Positions 1 through 9,156 of a DNA stretch of 64,000 bases are shown in pieces; positions within the stretch are counted from its first letter, which is position 1; the number at the start of each line of letters is the position of its first letter. Below the pieces are notes generated by a model. That model made no database searches. It worked only from the letters and a program-made list of their open reading frames with translations, and was not told the DNA's origin. The position numbers and the translations under genes were made by a program. The stretch is from CAWAHD01 sp963781785 (GTDB lineage Bacteria; Planctomycetota; Planctomycetia; Isosphaerales; Isosphaeraceae), in assembly GCA_963781785.1 (NCBI GenBank), contig CAWAHD010000002.1, forward strand, positions 558,001 through 622,000, read 5' to 3'.

Positions 1-85
1 GCGCATCCGAGCGACTGCCCGTACCCAGGGCGAACACGGGCGCCAGCGCCAGCACCCCGGTCCAAAGTTGAACGCGGTTTCTCAT
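1..85 (-). CDS. N-terminus of an exported protein (partial)
   Basis: The reverse strand opens with ATG at 83-85 and stays open to the window edge, giving 28 residues that begin MRNRVQLWTGVLALAPVFAL. A basic start, a hydrophobic core and a following small/polar stretch make this a classical signal peptide. The mature protein lies outside the window, so no function can be given. Only the export signal is visible. Confidence 0.55.
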   Translation of the reverse strand, partial: MRNRVQLWTGVLALAPVFALGTGSRSDA

Positions 86-139
86 CGGTCGCATCTCCGG
101 GACGATCTTGGAACGAGGCAAGACGACGAATTCGAGCTA

Positions 140-319
140 TCAGGTTAGACGACGCCGGAAGCAACGGCAACCCGACGGGCCGATCATTGTGTTGCGACCG
201 GTATCGACCGCTCGTTCGCCGACACCGGCTTGGGCCGAGCCAACGGCGATACCGAGGTCGCGCAGGCCCACGCTGTCCTTCAAATTCGCTTTCCCCGGGA
301 GCGCATTGGCCTTGTACAT
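140..319 (-). CDS. possible small hypothetical protein
   Basis: A 59-residue frame starting MYKANALPGKANLKDSVG has a GGAGG motif seven bases upstream of its ATG (317-319) and ends in a basic, Cys-containing tail. Codon third positions are only moderately GC-rich and I recognise no family. It sits between the exported-protein start and the Vgb-like gene, and it is the only open frame with a good ribosome site in this 250-bp gap. It may be chance. Confidence 0.25.
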   Translation of the reverse strand: MYKANALPGKANLKDSVGLRDLGIAVGSAQAGVGERAVDTGRNTMIGPSGCRCFRRRLT

Positions 320-407
320 TTCGAAGCCTCCGTGATCTGAAACGGGATGGCATCGTGGCGTCACCCGCGCATGGAGGCTCGATGATGGCTCGGTCACCTC
401 GTTCCCC

Positions 408-1247
408 GTGCCCGGGGGAAGTCCAACCTCCATAATCGACATCGTCTCCTTGACGACCGGGCCGGACGGCAACGTGTGGTTCGCCGCCGACGTCTTTCCC
501 GCCGGCAGCGGCAACCAGGTTGTTATTGGAGACGTGACGCCGGGCGGTCAAGTCACCGAGTTTCCGCCGATACCAATTCCCGCCGGTCAAGCCGCCGGGG
601 CCACCGAGATCGTCAGTGGGCCTGGCGGCGACCTCTGGTTCGATTACACCGTCTTCGGTCCCAAGCTCCAGGTCTTGATCGGACAGGTGACCACCGCTGG
701 GGCTAGCACACTCTTCCCCGTCTCCTCCTTCAGTCCCAAAGCGTCGATTTTGAACTCACTCGCGGCCGGAGCCGACGGCGATCTCTGGTTCACCGACGGT
801 TCCGGCAAAAACTTCGCCTTCGGCCGGATGTCCCCGAGTGGCGTCGTGACCGAGTTTCCGATCGATAAACTGGTTGCGGGGCACGTAGCAAGCGGGCCGA
901 ACGGCGCCCTCATCGTGACCGGGCAAAATGCCAAGGGTCAGAACGAAGTCTTCAGTGTGTCGACGTCCGGCGCAGTCACGCGTGACAAAATCCCTACGGC
1001 GATTTCCAACGATTTTTCGAATGATCTGGGTTCGGCGGACGGATCGCTCTGGTTCACGAGCTTGACCGGAGCGGGCAAGGTTGGCCAGATCACGGCGACC
1101 GGCGCGGCCAAGTCCTATAGCCTGTTTGCCCGCGGCCGGCGACATGACGTATCGTCGATGGCCGTCGGACAGGATGGTAACCCGTACCTGCTCGTCGCCG
1201 GAACTGTGTATCGTCTCTCGCCCAGCAATCTGCGTCCCGCTTGCTGA
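408..1247 (+). CDS. Virginiamycin B lyase-like (Vgb) beta-propeller protein, 5' end disrupted
   Basis: The product has repeated propeller blades with the family signatures GPDGNVWFAA, GPGGDLWFDY, GADGDLWFTD and SADGSLWFTS, spaced about 45 residues apart, as in streptogramin B lyase-like proteins. These usually have seven blades in about 300 residues; 279 are encoded here from the first available start, GTG 408. The same frame is already coding upstream: the translation from 336 contains GSVTSFPVPGGSPTS, a typical blade strand, but there is no start codon between the in-frame stop at 333-335 and GTG 408. The first blade is therefore cut or frame-shifted. No signal peptide is visible. Many planctomycete members have no antibiotic role, so lyase activity is not implied. 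Confidence 0.6.
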   Translation: MPGGSPTSIIDIVSLTTGPDGNVWFAADVFPAGSGNQVVIGDVTPGGQVTEFPPIPIPAGQAAGATEIVSGPGGDLWFDYTVFGPKLQVLIGQVTTAGASTLFPVSSFSPKASILNSLAAGADGDLWFTDGSGKNFAFGRMSPSGVVTEFPIDKLVAGHVASGPNGALIVTGQNAKGQNEVFSVSTSGAVTRDKIPTAISNDFSNDLGSADGSLWFTSLTGAGKVGQITATGAAKSYSLFARGRRHDVSSMAVGQDGNPYLLVAGTVYRLSPSNLRPAC

Positions 1248-1457
1248 GAGCATAGGCCGCAATCGCGAGGATAACAAACGCTCGTTCCGGGCAATCATCG
1301 GTGCGCAACCGAGATCATCGGCGAGTTGCTGAACGGGGCATCTCGGGCTGAGGTGAGGGCATCGAGAAAAGCCGGCCGCTGTTTGAGACAGAACCTGCGG
1401 AGGCAAGAGCCACCCACCAGACAGCAGGTGAACGGCTCGTTTGCCTGTCAAAAATCG

Positions 1458-2150
1458 TCAGATATCGTAGATTTCGCTGGATAGAACCCCGTCCACCACC
1501 GTCTTCTTGAGGCGGACGTTGCTGCCGGAGTTCCCGGGTCCGGAGCCGTTGTTCACGAGCCCGCCGCCGGTGGAGTCGTTGAGCGTCGAGTAGTCGATTA
1601 CCGCTTGGCCGCCCCCGCTGTTGTAGAGGCCGCCGCCGGTGGTCGCCGAGTTGCCGGAGATCGTCGTGTGGCCGATGGTGACGGTCCCTGTGGTTGCGTT
1701 GTAAATGGCGCCGCCGTCAGCGATCGTCATTCCCGTGATCTTGACGGTGGCGCCTGAGTCCACCACGAAGATGCTGCAAGAAGGGGCACTGCGACCGCGC
1801 TCTACGGTCAGTCGGTGCGCCCCGGGACCGCGCAAGTTCACGCTCTTGCTGAGATCCGGCAAGGCACTTTCCAGCGTGATCGTGCCGGACACCTTGAACT
1901 CGATGTTGTACGTCTGCGTGGCGCCGGCGCCGGCGTCGGCTTCGGTGATCGCCGAGCGTAAAGTGCCTGGCCCGGTATCGGCGAGCGATGTCACCGGCAA
2001 GTTGATTCTGGAAATCACGCTGCGGTCTTCGAGGCGTTCCAGCGTGAGGCCTAGCCGCCGCCGGGCGTGGGCCGGCCGGGCCGGGACGAGCTTCGGCAGC
2101 AACCTAGAGATGGCGGACCACCGGGGAACGATCGGTTCGAAACGCGACAT
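1458..2150 (-). CDS. Surface parallel beta-helix protein with LEPR-XLL-type N-terminus
   Basis: The protein has 230 residues. After a basic leader, the motif LERLEDRSVIS (about residues 36-46) matches the LEPR-XLL-type N-terminal signal of planctomycete surface proteins. It is followed by PGTLRSAITEAD, the usual opening of secreted right-handed beta-helix proteins, and by short coils such as GGGLYNSGGG and GTVTIGHTTISGNSA. The start ATG (2148-2150) has AGGAG six bases upstream. The protein is short for its kind, which often exceed 500 residues, and ends soon after the last coil (VRLKKTVVDG). It is probably an extracellular structural protein; substrate and function are unknown. Confidence 0.7.
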   Translation of the reverse strand: MSRFEPIVPRWSAISRLLPKLVPARPAHARRRLGLTLERLEDRSVISRINLPVTSLADTGPGTLRSAITEADAGAGATQTYNIEFKVSGTITLESALPDLSKSVNLRGPGAHRLTVERGRSAPSCSIFVVDSGATVKITGMTIADGGAIYNATTGTVTIGHTTISGNSATTGGGLYNSGGGQAVIDYSTLNDSTGGGLVNNGSGPGNSGSNVRLKKTVVDGVLSSEIYDI

Positions 2151-2199
2151 GACAGACTCCTATCGACTGGCACGTGCCTGCGAGGAAAACAAAAGGCTC

Positions 2200-2532
2200 G
2201 ATCTGCCGCGCCAAATTGGGGTCGTCTCTCAAGTGCCAGATCGTCGCTTGCGCGCCGACTGCGACCGCCCTGGGGCGCACCGCGATTCCCGTCGCCTTCT
2301 CGAAGTTGTGGTAGGACAGCTCCAGTCCCTGGGCGCCCGCCCCGACCACCACGACCTTGCCGGCCTGGTATGTCGAGACCAGAAGTGAGGAGCGCAGATG
2401 CTCCAGGATGCGGGGCAAGTTCAGCGCATACTCATGGCGCACCTCGCGCGAAGGCGTGCTATCAGGCTCGATCGGGCCCTCCGCCGCAACGGGTCGCTCC
2501 ACGGTCGTCACCTCCTCGAGGCGCAATCTCAT
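2200..2532 (-). pseudogene. N-terminal remnant of a TIGR03032-family gene
   Basis: The reverse frame from ATG 2532 encodes ALNLPRILEHLRSSLLVSTY, AGKVVVVGAGAQGLELSYHN and ATGIAVRPRAVAVGAQATIW. This matches the order and spacing of the first strands of TIGR03032 proteins (first propeller-like segment with STYQAGK and the IA.G....W strand). Family members run to about 330 residues, but here similarity stops near residue 110 (RQIEP). The frame then continues as unrelated sequence into the 5' region of the beta-helix gene. The HDACFLPR-type segment expected next is absent in all frames nearby. I read it as a 3'-deleted remnant. Confidence 0.55.
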
Positions 2533-2685
2533 CCCAGCCCGATTCCACGGCCGCTTCGGGTCAATCCGGCCGTTTCCCGGCAGGCGCTTTCCAAGCAATC
2601 TCGGGCGGGCGCGATTATAATGCAAGCCACAAGCCGCCGTTAATCACATGCGAGGTTGCGACACCCCGCTCCGGAGCTCACCATC

Positions 2686-5600
2686 GTGCCTCAAGCCTAC
2701 GACCCAGCGCGAGACCTGCTGTTCGGGGTGTTCGCGCTCCAGAATGGCCTGATCAACCACGGGCAGCTCGTCGCTGCCTTTCAATCCTGGACGCAAGACA
2801 AGTTCCGATCGATCGCCGATCATCTCATCGACCACGGGGATCTGAGCGCCGATGATCGGGCCGCCGTGGATTTTCTCGTGGCGCGGCATGTCCAGAAGCA
2901 TGGCGGCGATACCGAGAAAAGCCTGGCAGCGATCAACGCCGATCGTTCGACCCGCGAGAGCCTGGCCGGCCTGGGCGACGGCGACATCGAGGCCTCTCTG
3001 ACGTATATCGGCTCGGACGCGACCGTCGAGCGGGACGCCGAAGGCGTCACTGCCGCCTACGGCGCCGGAGCTGCGACATCCGACGGCCAGCGGTTCCGGG
3101 TGCTCCGCCCCCACGCCCAGGGGGGCATCGGCGCCGTGTTCGTCGCACTCGACGCCGAGCTGCATCGGGAGGTGGCGCTCAAGCAAATCCTCGAGCAGCA
3201 CGCCGACAATCCCGTGAGCCGTCAGCGATTCCTGCTCGAGGCCGAAATCACCGGCGGGCTGGAGCATCCGGGCATCGTGCCGGTCTATGGCCTGGGAACC
3301 TACCCGGACGGCCGTCCCTACTACGCCATGCGGTTCATCCGCGGCGATACCCTCAAGGATTCCATCGCCGCCTTTCACTCCGATCCCGGGGTGCACAGCG
3401 ACCCGGGCCGGCGCTCGCTGGAGCTGCGCCAGCTCCTGCGACGGTTCGTTGACGTCTGCAACGCGATCGAATACGCGCACGGCCGCGGCGTACTGCACCG
3501 CGACATCAAGCCGGCGAACATTGTCGTAGGCAAGCACGGTGAGACCCTGGTCGTCGACTGGGGACTCGCCAAGCCGGTGGGCGCGCGGAGGCGGGATCGG
3601 CCGCCGGTGAGCGGACCCTGGTCCCCTCATCATCCAGCGGCACGGCGGAGACACTAGAAGGCAGCACGCTGGGAACGCCGGCCTTCATGAGCCCCGAGCA
3701 GGCAGCCGGCGACGTCGACAACCTGGGCCCGCGCTCCGACGTCTACAGCTTGGGCGCCACGCTGTACTGCCTTTTGACCGGCAAGCCGCCATTCCAGGGA
3801 AGCACCGCCGAGACGCTGCGTGCTGTGCGGAAGGGCGACTTCCGGCCGCCTCGCAAGCTCAACGCGGCGATTGACCGCGGGCTGGAGGCGGCGTGTCTGA
3901 AGGCAATGGCCTTGAACCCAGACGAGCGCTACCCGACAGCCCGGCGCTGGCCGAAGACATCGAGCGCCTGGACGGCCGACGAACCCGTTTCGGCCCTGCG
4001 TGAGTCCGTTCTCCGGCGAGTGCGGCGCTGGGCCCGGAAGCACCGTCAGGCAGTCGCAGCGGCAGCGGGTCTGTTGATTACCTCGACCATCGCGCTGGCG
4101 ATCGGCACTATGCTCATCACCCGCCAGCGGAACGAGGCCCAGTTCGAGCGCAACGAGGCCCGTGCCCAGGGACAGCAGGCACGCCAGGCCGTCCACTTGC
4201 TGACCAAGATCGCCGACAGCGGCTTCGACGAACGCCTCGACCCGCTCCAGAAAGAGTTTTTGGAAAACGCGCTGGCCTACTACGAGCAGTTCACCGGCCG
4301 CGTCACCGACCAACCCGGCGTGAAGCTGGAGCACGGCCGCGCTCACCAGCAGATGGGCGACATCCAGCGCAAGCTGGGGCGGCTGCCGGAAGCCGAGCGA
4401 TGCTATCGCACCGCGATTTCGCTGCTCGAGCCGCTGGCAGATCGCCCCAGCGCAGGGCGAGAGTCAAAACAGGCGCTGGCTCGCACCCGCACGCTGCTGG
4501 CCGATCTTCTGGTGCGCAAAGGCGCCGACAAGGGAGAGTCCGGTCCGCTGTACGATCAGGCGCTCGCGGCCCAGGAGGCGCTGGCCCAAGACGCGGAAGC
4601 GACCACCCTTGATCGCTTGCGCCTCGCTCAGACCAGGAAGAGCCGCGCTGACCTGCTGCGCCTGAACGGCCAGCTCAAACCGGCCAGGCTCGCCTACGAC
4701 CAGGCGATTGCCATACTGGAAAAGGCGCACGCGGGCGACCCCAAACACAGCGAGACCCGGAACGACCTGGCCCTGGCATACGATTTCCGGGGGTGGATTC
4801 ACCGCGAGCTGGGTGATCTCGATCAGGCCGAGCGCGATTACCGTCACGCTGTGGAGGTGCTTGACGCCCTGGTGAGCGAGTTTCCCACTGTGCCGCGGTT
4901 TCGCGAGGCGCTGGCCAAAGCGCTCAACAGCCTGGGGTTGATCGAAGAGAACACCGGGCGTTTGGCCGACGCCGAAAGCCATCTGATGCGCGAGCTGCCG
5001 CTGGTGGAGCGGCTCTCCCAGGACTTCCCCGATCGACCCGAGCATCGTCGCCAGCTCGCCAGGACGCTGATGAACATCGGCAACGTACTCTCGGACCAGA
5101 ATCGCGTGCAAGCGTCCGAGCCGTATCTGCGCCGCGCGATCGAGATGTGCAGCCCGATTGCCGAAAAGCATCCCGACGACGTCCAGATCCGGTTCGACCT
5201 GGCCAAGGCCCACCTCAACCTGGGCGAGCTTTTGCGCAACCGGGGAGACGCCAAGCCGGCGGTCGACTGCTACTTGAAGGCGCGACCGCTCAACGAAGCG
5301 CTCGTCCAGGCGTTTCCCGACAAGCCGCGGTATCGTGAGAACCTGGCGAGCAACCTGCTCGACCTGGCGCTGGCCTATGAGATTGTCGACCCAGCTCGCG
5401 TCGAGGAGACCTACCGGACTTCCCTGGCTCTCTACGAGAAGCTCGTCGCCGATCATCCGGATAACGCCGACTATCGCATCGGGCTGGCGACGTGCATCCT
5501 GAACTTTGGACCGGTTCTGGCCGCGGCCAAGCGACCTGACGAGGCGGAGGCCGTTTATCATCAGGCACTGGCCGCCCTCGAGGTCAAAGGGGGCCAAAAC

Positions 5601-6420
5601 CAGACGGCCGGCCGGCTGCGCGCCAGGCCAGCGTTCTCAACAACCTGGGCGAGCTGCAAAGTGGACTTCGCCGGCCGGAGGCGGTGCAAACGCTGGGCAA
5701 GGCTCTGGCGATCTTCGAGGGCCTGCTCGACCGCGCCCGGCCACACGCAGGGATCGACACTACGTCGCCATCGCGCAGAACAACCTGGGCGATCATCTCG
5801 CGAAGCTCGAGCGTCGCGCCGAGGCAGCACCCTACTTCGCCCGGGCGGTGGCCAGCTTCGAAAAACTCGTGGCCGAGGCACCCAACAGCATCGACCTGCA
5901 TAGCCACTTGGGAATCGCTCTGGAGGGGCAGGGCGAGCTGCTCCTGGCAACCGGCAACCCGGCCGATGCCAAAAAAGTCATGCAGCGCGCCGTTTTTGAG
6001 CAGCGGCACGCCCTGCGGCTCAGCAAGAATCGCGACAGCATCCGCACGCTGCTCGGCGGCCATTTGATCGCGCTTTCGAAAATCGACCTCAAGCTCGGCG
6101 CTTTTGAAGAGTCAGCCGCCGCCGCGCTCGAACTGCCCAAGGCCGTCCCCGCGTCCGAGCGTGTCCAGGCGTGCCAGGATGCTGCGCGCGTCCTGGCGCA
6201 AGTGATCGCGCAGGCCGAGGCAGACACCAAGCTGCCAGCGGAAAAACGCATCCGGCTGACACGCAATTACCTCGGCCGCACAATCGCACTGGTGAGCCAG
6301 GCCATCGACGGCAGCCCGGCGCGAAGCGATGAGATCATGAAAGACCCGCACATCAAAGCGCTGGAGTCGCGACCCGAATTCCGGACCATCATGAGCGCGC
6401 TTGAGAGCGTACAGCGTTGA
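2686..6420 (+). CDS. Ser/Thr protein kinase with transmembrane segment and TPR repeats (multiple frame breaks)
   Basis: The first part encodes a planctomycete N-terminal region (LLFGVFALQNGLINHGQLV) and then a kinase domain: G-loop around QGGIGAVF, VALKQI lysine, catalytic loop LHRDIKPANIVV, DWG in place of DFG (VVDWGLAKP), and GTPAFMSPEQ. A transmembrane helix follows near 4060-4120, then about a dozen TPR units to 6420. The reading frame changes near 3600, briefly between about 3945 and 3975 (the sense is restored as ALAEDIER), near 5615 and near 5760. In every case the conserved sequence carries on in the new frame. I chose GTG 2686, with GGAG nine bases upstream; TTG 2656 is also possible. 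It is either a pseudogene or, more likely, sequence with indel errors. Confidence 0.75.
6253..6420 (+). repeat. Kinase C-terminal tail, copy 1 of a duplicated 168-bp segment
   Basis: The last 55 codons plus stop of the kinase-TPR gene (RLTRNYLGRTIALVSQ... to ...MSALESVQR) are repeated as a free-standing segment at 12324-12491. Both copies are exactly 168 bp long including the stop, and 39 of 55 residues are identical by eye. Confidence 0.8.
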
Positions 6421-6494
6421 CGCGTTGCGGCGAGCGGACCGCCGCGCTCGCGGAGTCGGCCGTGAGAGCGGCGGTGCGGCCCAAAAGGTCCGGA

Positions 6495-7001
6495 TCACTT
6501 GAGCGAAATGTCGCCCTTGGAAGCTTCACCCTGCACGAAGGTGTTGACATCCTGGGTCGCTCCCGACCGTTCCGACGCGATCAGATCCGCCGACGAAACG
6601 CTTGACTTCGTCTCCAGCTCGTTGACGAGCGCGTCAACGCGCGCCTGCAACGCCGGACTGAGGTTGGTCTTGCCGAACGGCAGCCGGTTGGCGTCGATCG
6701 CCAGCGACTTCCGCAACTTGGTGACGCTGGCCGCGACCTGGGCGTGAAACTTGGTTTGATTGCCGCTTCGAGCCAACGTTCCGAGCTCCTTGCTGTACTC
6801 GCGGTTAAACTCGTTGAAGGCTGCGTTAACCTTCACGTTCACCTGGCTCACCTGCTTCGTCGTCACGACCAGATGCTTGACCCGTTTCACCGCGAAGACG
6901 TGCACATGGGCACTCGTCAAGGCAGATGTGGCGGTCGTACTCAGGGCGAGACGGTCCTCGAGTGAACCGTCCAGCGTCGGAGAGAAATTGCGCTTCCGCA
7001 T
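6495..7001 (-). CDS. Small secreted helical protein with LEPR-XLL-type motif
   Basis: This 168-residue protein starts MRKRNFSPTLDGSLEDRLAL. The motif LDGSLEDRLALS near residue 9 is a variant of the LEPR-XLL-type planctomycete N-terminal signal. The rest is predicted helical, charged and without cysteines (for example VNAAFNEFNREYSKELGTLA and LQARVDALVNELETK). ATG 6999-7001 was chosen because AGGAG lies nine bases upstream; the frame remains open further but without a ribosome site. I recognise no known family. It lies on the strand opposite to the kinase upstream and next to a second small protein with the same type of N-terminus. Confidence 0.65.
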   Translation of the reverse strand: MRKRNFSPTLDGSLEDRLALSTTATSALTSAHVHVFAVKRVKHLVVTTKQVSQVNVKVNAAFNEFNREYSKELGTLARSGNQTKFHAQVAASVTKLRKSLAIDANRLPFGKTNLSPALQARVDALVNELETKSSVSSADLIASERSGATQDVNTFVQGEASKGDISLK

Positions 7002-7173
7002 GGCGATAGACTCCTGGTGCGAAGTGTTCGGAGCCGGGCGAGACGTCGCCTGATCCCACGGCCGCACCTCACCGTGGCGTCTCACCCGGTCTGAAAAGCC
7101 CTGCCAGCCTGGATCGTGGAGGGCGAAACTTGCGCACGAGAATTCCTTGGTGGAGAGGCCGCTTCAGAGCGAC

Positions 7174-7458
7174 TCAACGATCCGATTTCGGATCGACGCT
7201 GCTCGGATCATTGCTGGTTGTGTCCGTGCTGGCGGGATCGCTGGCTCCGTCCTGGCTTGAGTCGACCGAGGTGCCGCTCTCCTTCAGTTCCTTCTGACGG
7301 TTGACTTCCGAGTCGGTGATGTGCCTGACATGTGCGGTCGTGTGAATGGCGTGAATGGCGGCGACATGTGCCGCGACGCCGAAATGCGAAGGAGCATTGC
7401 GAATCTCGAGCGATTCCAGACCGAACGCTGCGCGATTGCGTGTTCTTTGCCGAGTCAT
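7174..7458 (-). CDS. Small acidic protein with LEPR-XLL-like N-terminus
   Basis: The product has 94 residues. The N-terminal stretch RAAFGLESLEIRNAPSHFG carries a LESLEIRNAPS motif equivalent to LEPR-XLL in position and spacing. A His/Ala-rich segment follows (AAIHAIHTTAHVRHI), and then an acidic Ser/Asp/Thr-rich tail ending in DPSSVDPKSDR. The start ATG 7456-7458 has GGAGG eight bases upstream, a strong site. The low-complexity tail suggests an extracellular or linker role; no family is recognised. The gene before it on this strand (6495-7001) is of the same general type, about 170 bp away. Confidence 0.6.
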   Translation of the reverse strand: MTRQRTRNRAAFGLESLEIRNAPSHFGVAAHVAAIHAIHTTAHVRHITDSEVNRQKELKESGTSVDSSQDGASDPASTDTTSNDPSSVDPKSDR

Positions 7459-7709
7459 GATTGATGCCTCCGGATCGGTGTTGTTTGTTGAGCATCGATG
7501 AAACGTGTCATGCTTACAGAAAGGTCCTCGCGCCCGGCCGCTCTGGCGCGCGCACTTTTCTCGGCAACGCGATCTTTTCCAGCAGCGTCCAAGCGTATAC
7601 CCATGAGCCAACGGCAATTACGGCAATATGAATTCTGCGTTCGACGGTCACGCCGCGTACGTGCTCGCGCCCGGACGAATCAACACGGGAATGCGCTCAT
7701 GACAATCTC

Positions 7710-7738
7710 TTGACACCCGAGGCGTGGCGCCCGACAAT
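7710..7738 (+). promoter_or_regulatory. Sigma-70-type promoter
   Basis: TTGACA (7710-7715) is a perfect -35 box. A 17-base spacer separates it from GACAAT (7733-7738), which matches four of six -10 positions. Transcription would start near 7745, directly in front of the hairpin leader. Confidence 0.5.
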
Positions 7739-7744
7739 TGATTT

Positions 7745-7831
7745 GTCATCCTGCTCGCGACGGGCAGGAAGAAGACATGGCTATGGTGGCCCCGCCTCGC
7801 ATCCAACTTGATGTGGGGAGGGGCTTTTTTT
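7745..7831 (+). ncRNA. Candidate leader/small RNA with two hairpins
   Basis: About 87 nt lie between the predicted start and a T-tract. Hairpin 1 (7750-7757 with 7761-7768, loop CGA, one G.U) contains the AGGA that would serve ATG 7777. Hairpin 2 is the terminator at 7789-7831. A promoter followed so closely by a terminator suggests either a small RNA or an attenuator in front of the gene at 7981. No known RNA family is recognised. Confidence 0.45.
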
Positions 7832-7860
7832 GTCGCGTGTTACCCCTGCGATACGACTAG
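7777..7860 (+). CDS. Possible 27-residue leader peptide
   Basis: ATG 7777, preceded by AGGAA six to seven bases upstream, opens MAMVAPPRIQLDVGRGFFCR, continues for seven more residues and stops at TAG 7858-7860. Its codons run through the whole terminator stem, so translation would compete with hairpin formation. There is no obvious run of one regulatory amino acid. It may not be translated. Confidence 0.3.
   Translation: MAMVAPPRIQLDVGRGFFCRVLPLRYD
7789..7831 (+). terminator. Strong intrinsic terminator
   Basis: GCCCCGCCTC (7789-7798) pairs with GGGGAGGGGC (7815-7824) with one mismatch. The stem continues through G7799.T7814 and CATC/GATG to a CAACTT loop (7804-7809), giving about 14 pairs. 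Seven T residues (7825-7831) follow. No complete gene ends just upstream on this strand, so it appears to act within the leader of the operon at 7981. Confidence 0.75.
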
Positions 7861-7980
7861 AGAGATTGTCATTCTGCTCATTTGCACGCGCCAGACGGCG
7901 TTGCCCATCGACCTGGCCAAGCGATAGACCGCCACACGGAACCAGATATTTCCGAAGGCACTGACCAGGAGTGATCGTTC

Positions 7981-9156
7981 ATGGACTCCCAGTCCCATAG
8001 AAGCTTCCGCCCCGAGATAGCAACTCCTGTGAGAGTGGAAGGGTTGGAAGCGCGTCGGCTGCTGAGTGGTGGCGGCAAGGTCCTCGTGACCGAGGTTCTC
8101 CGCGCCCATGACCTCGTCCAGGCAGAAGCGGCTCCAAGCACGCGCGGTTCCAAACTCACAGTCGGCGAAGACCAGCCGGTAATTGGCCGCGCTGCCGAGG
8201 GCAACAGCATCGTCCAATCCGATGCGGTCGAAACGAGCCCGAGCTCGAGCGATGCGTACGAGGCGGTCGCATCGAGCGATTCAGCGTCGAATTTGAGCGG
8301 CGACAACAGTCTGTCGGACTCCGCACCAGACGGATCTTCTGCGAGCACGGGCGATACCGGATCGGGAATCGAGGCAAGCCAGGCGGCCTCCTTCGCAAGT
8401 CCCGTGCTGGCCGCCAACCAGAGCCTCGCCCGCTCGAAGGCCAGCACCGGCGCCCGCCGCGCACTGGATGATGAGGCAAGTGACTCGTCGTCCGAGACGA
8501 CAGCACCCGAGGATACACAGAGCGTCGCCTCAAGCGCGGCCATCTTCTCGACGGGAGAGGCACAGGGAGAGATTGCGACAACCTCGGCCAGTTCCGGAAC
8601 AACGTCGGTCTTCGTCTCCGGGTCGGCCACAGCCGGGCCCCCTGTGCTGTCGGAGGATGGAGCGACTTCCCCCGCGCAATCGCCGTCGTCGGCGACGTCG
8701 CCGTCCGATGCCCAGAATGTCGCGACGCTGGAGGCTGGCATTGCCACGACAGCCCGCTATTCAGTGCGTGCCCATCGAAGCCATGAGGCTCGGCTGAACG
8801 CCGGTCCTACGCTCCCGGAGCCCGAATTGTCGCTGGACGAAATGCCCGGCCCGTTCACCGGCGATCTGGCCGGTGACTTCCTACCGTTTGACCGCGCGTT
8901 ACTCGAGCGGGCCGTCGACCGATTCATCGACGACTTCGATCGCGTGGCGGCCGAGCTTGTTCATCTCGGAACATCCCCCAGCGTGCTTACCACCATTAGC
9001 GTCGTTGCAATCAGCGCGCTTGCTTGCGGGGTCATCATGGAGCAGCGCCGACGGTCGCGTCGCGGGGGGGACAATCCAGCTCCCAGCCACGAAGACGGGT
9101 TCTCGTACATCACCGGCTTGCCCCACTCCTGGAGCTGGAGCCTTGCCAGAACATGA
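7981..9156 (+). CDS. Membrane-anchored surface protein with LEPR-XLL-type motif, first gene of a sigma-kinase operon
   Basis: The protein has 391 residues. The N-terminus contains VRVEGLEARRLLSGGG, a clear LEPR-XLL-type motif at residues 18-31. Residues about 60-260 are a Ser/Ala/Asp/Thr-rich low-complexity stalk. A conserved-looking segment FLPFDRALLERAVDRFIDDF precedes one transmembrane helix (about residues 332-348), a basic stop-transfer (EQRRRSRRGG) and a short tail. The topology would be outside-stalk, membrane, inside-tail. AGGAG lies nine bases before ATG 7981. The stop overlaps the start of the ECF sigma gene as ATGA, which points to translational coupling and to a role in signalling to that sigma factor. 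That role is inference; no anti-sigma fold is recognisable. Confidence 0.7.
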   Translation: MDSQSHRSFRPEIATPVRVEGLEARRLLSGGGKVLVTEVLRAHDLVQAEAAPSTRGSKLTVGEDQPVIGRAAEGNSIVQSDAVETSPSSSDAYEAVASSDSASNLSGDNSLSDSAPDGSSASTGDTGSGIEASQAASFASPVLAANQSLARSKASTGARRALDDEASDSSSETTAPEDTQSVASSAAIFSTGEAQGEIATTSASSGTTSVFVSGSATAGPPVLSEDGATSPAQSPSSATSPSDAQNVATLEAGIATTARYSVRAHRSHEARLNAGPTLPEPELSLDEMPGPFTGDLAGDFLPFDRALLERAVDRFIDDFDRVAAELVHLGTSPSVLTTISVVAISALACGVIMEQRRRSRRGGDNPAPSHEDGFSYITGLPHSWSWSLART

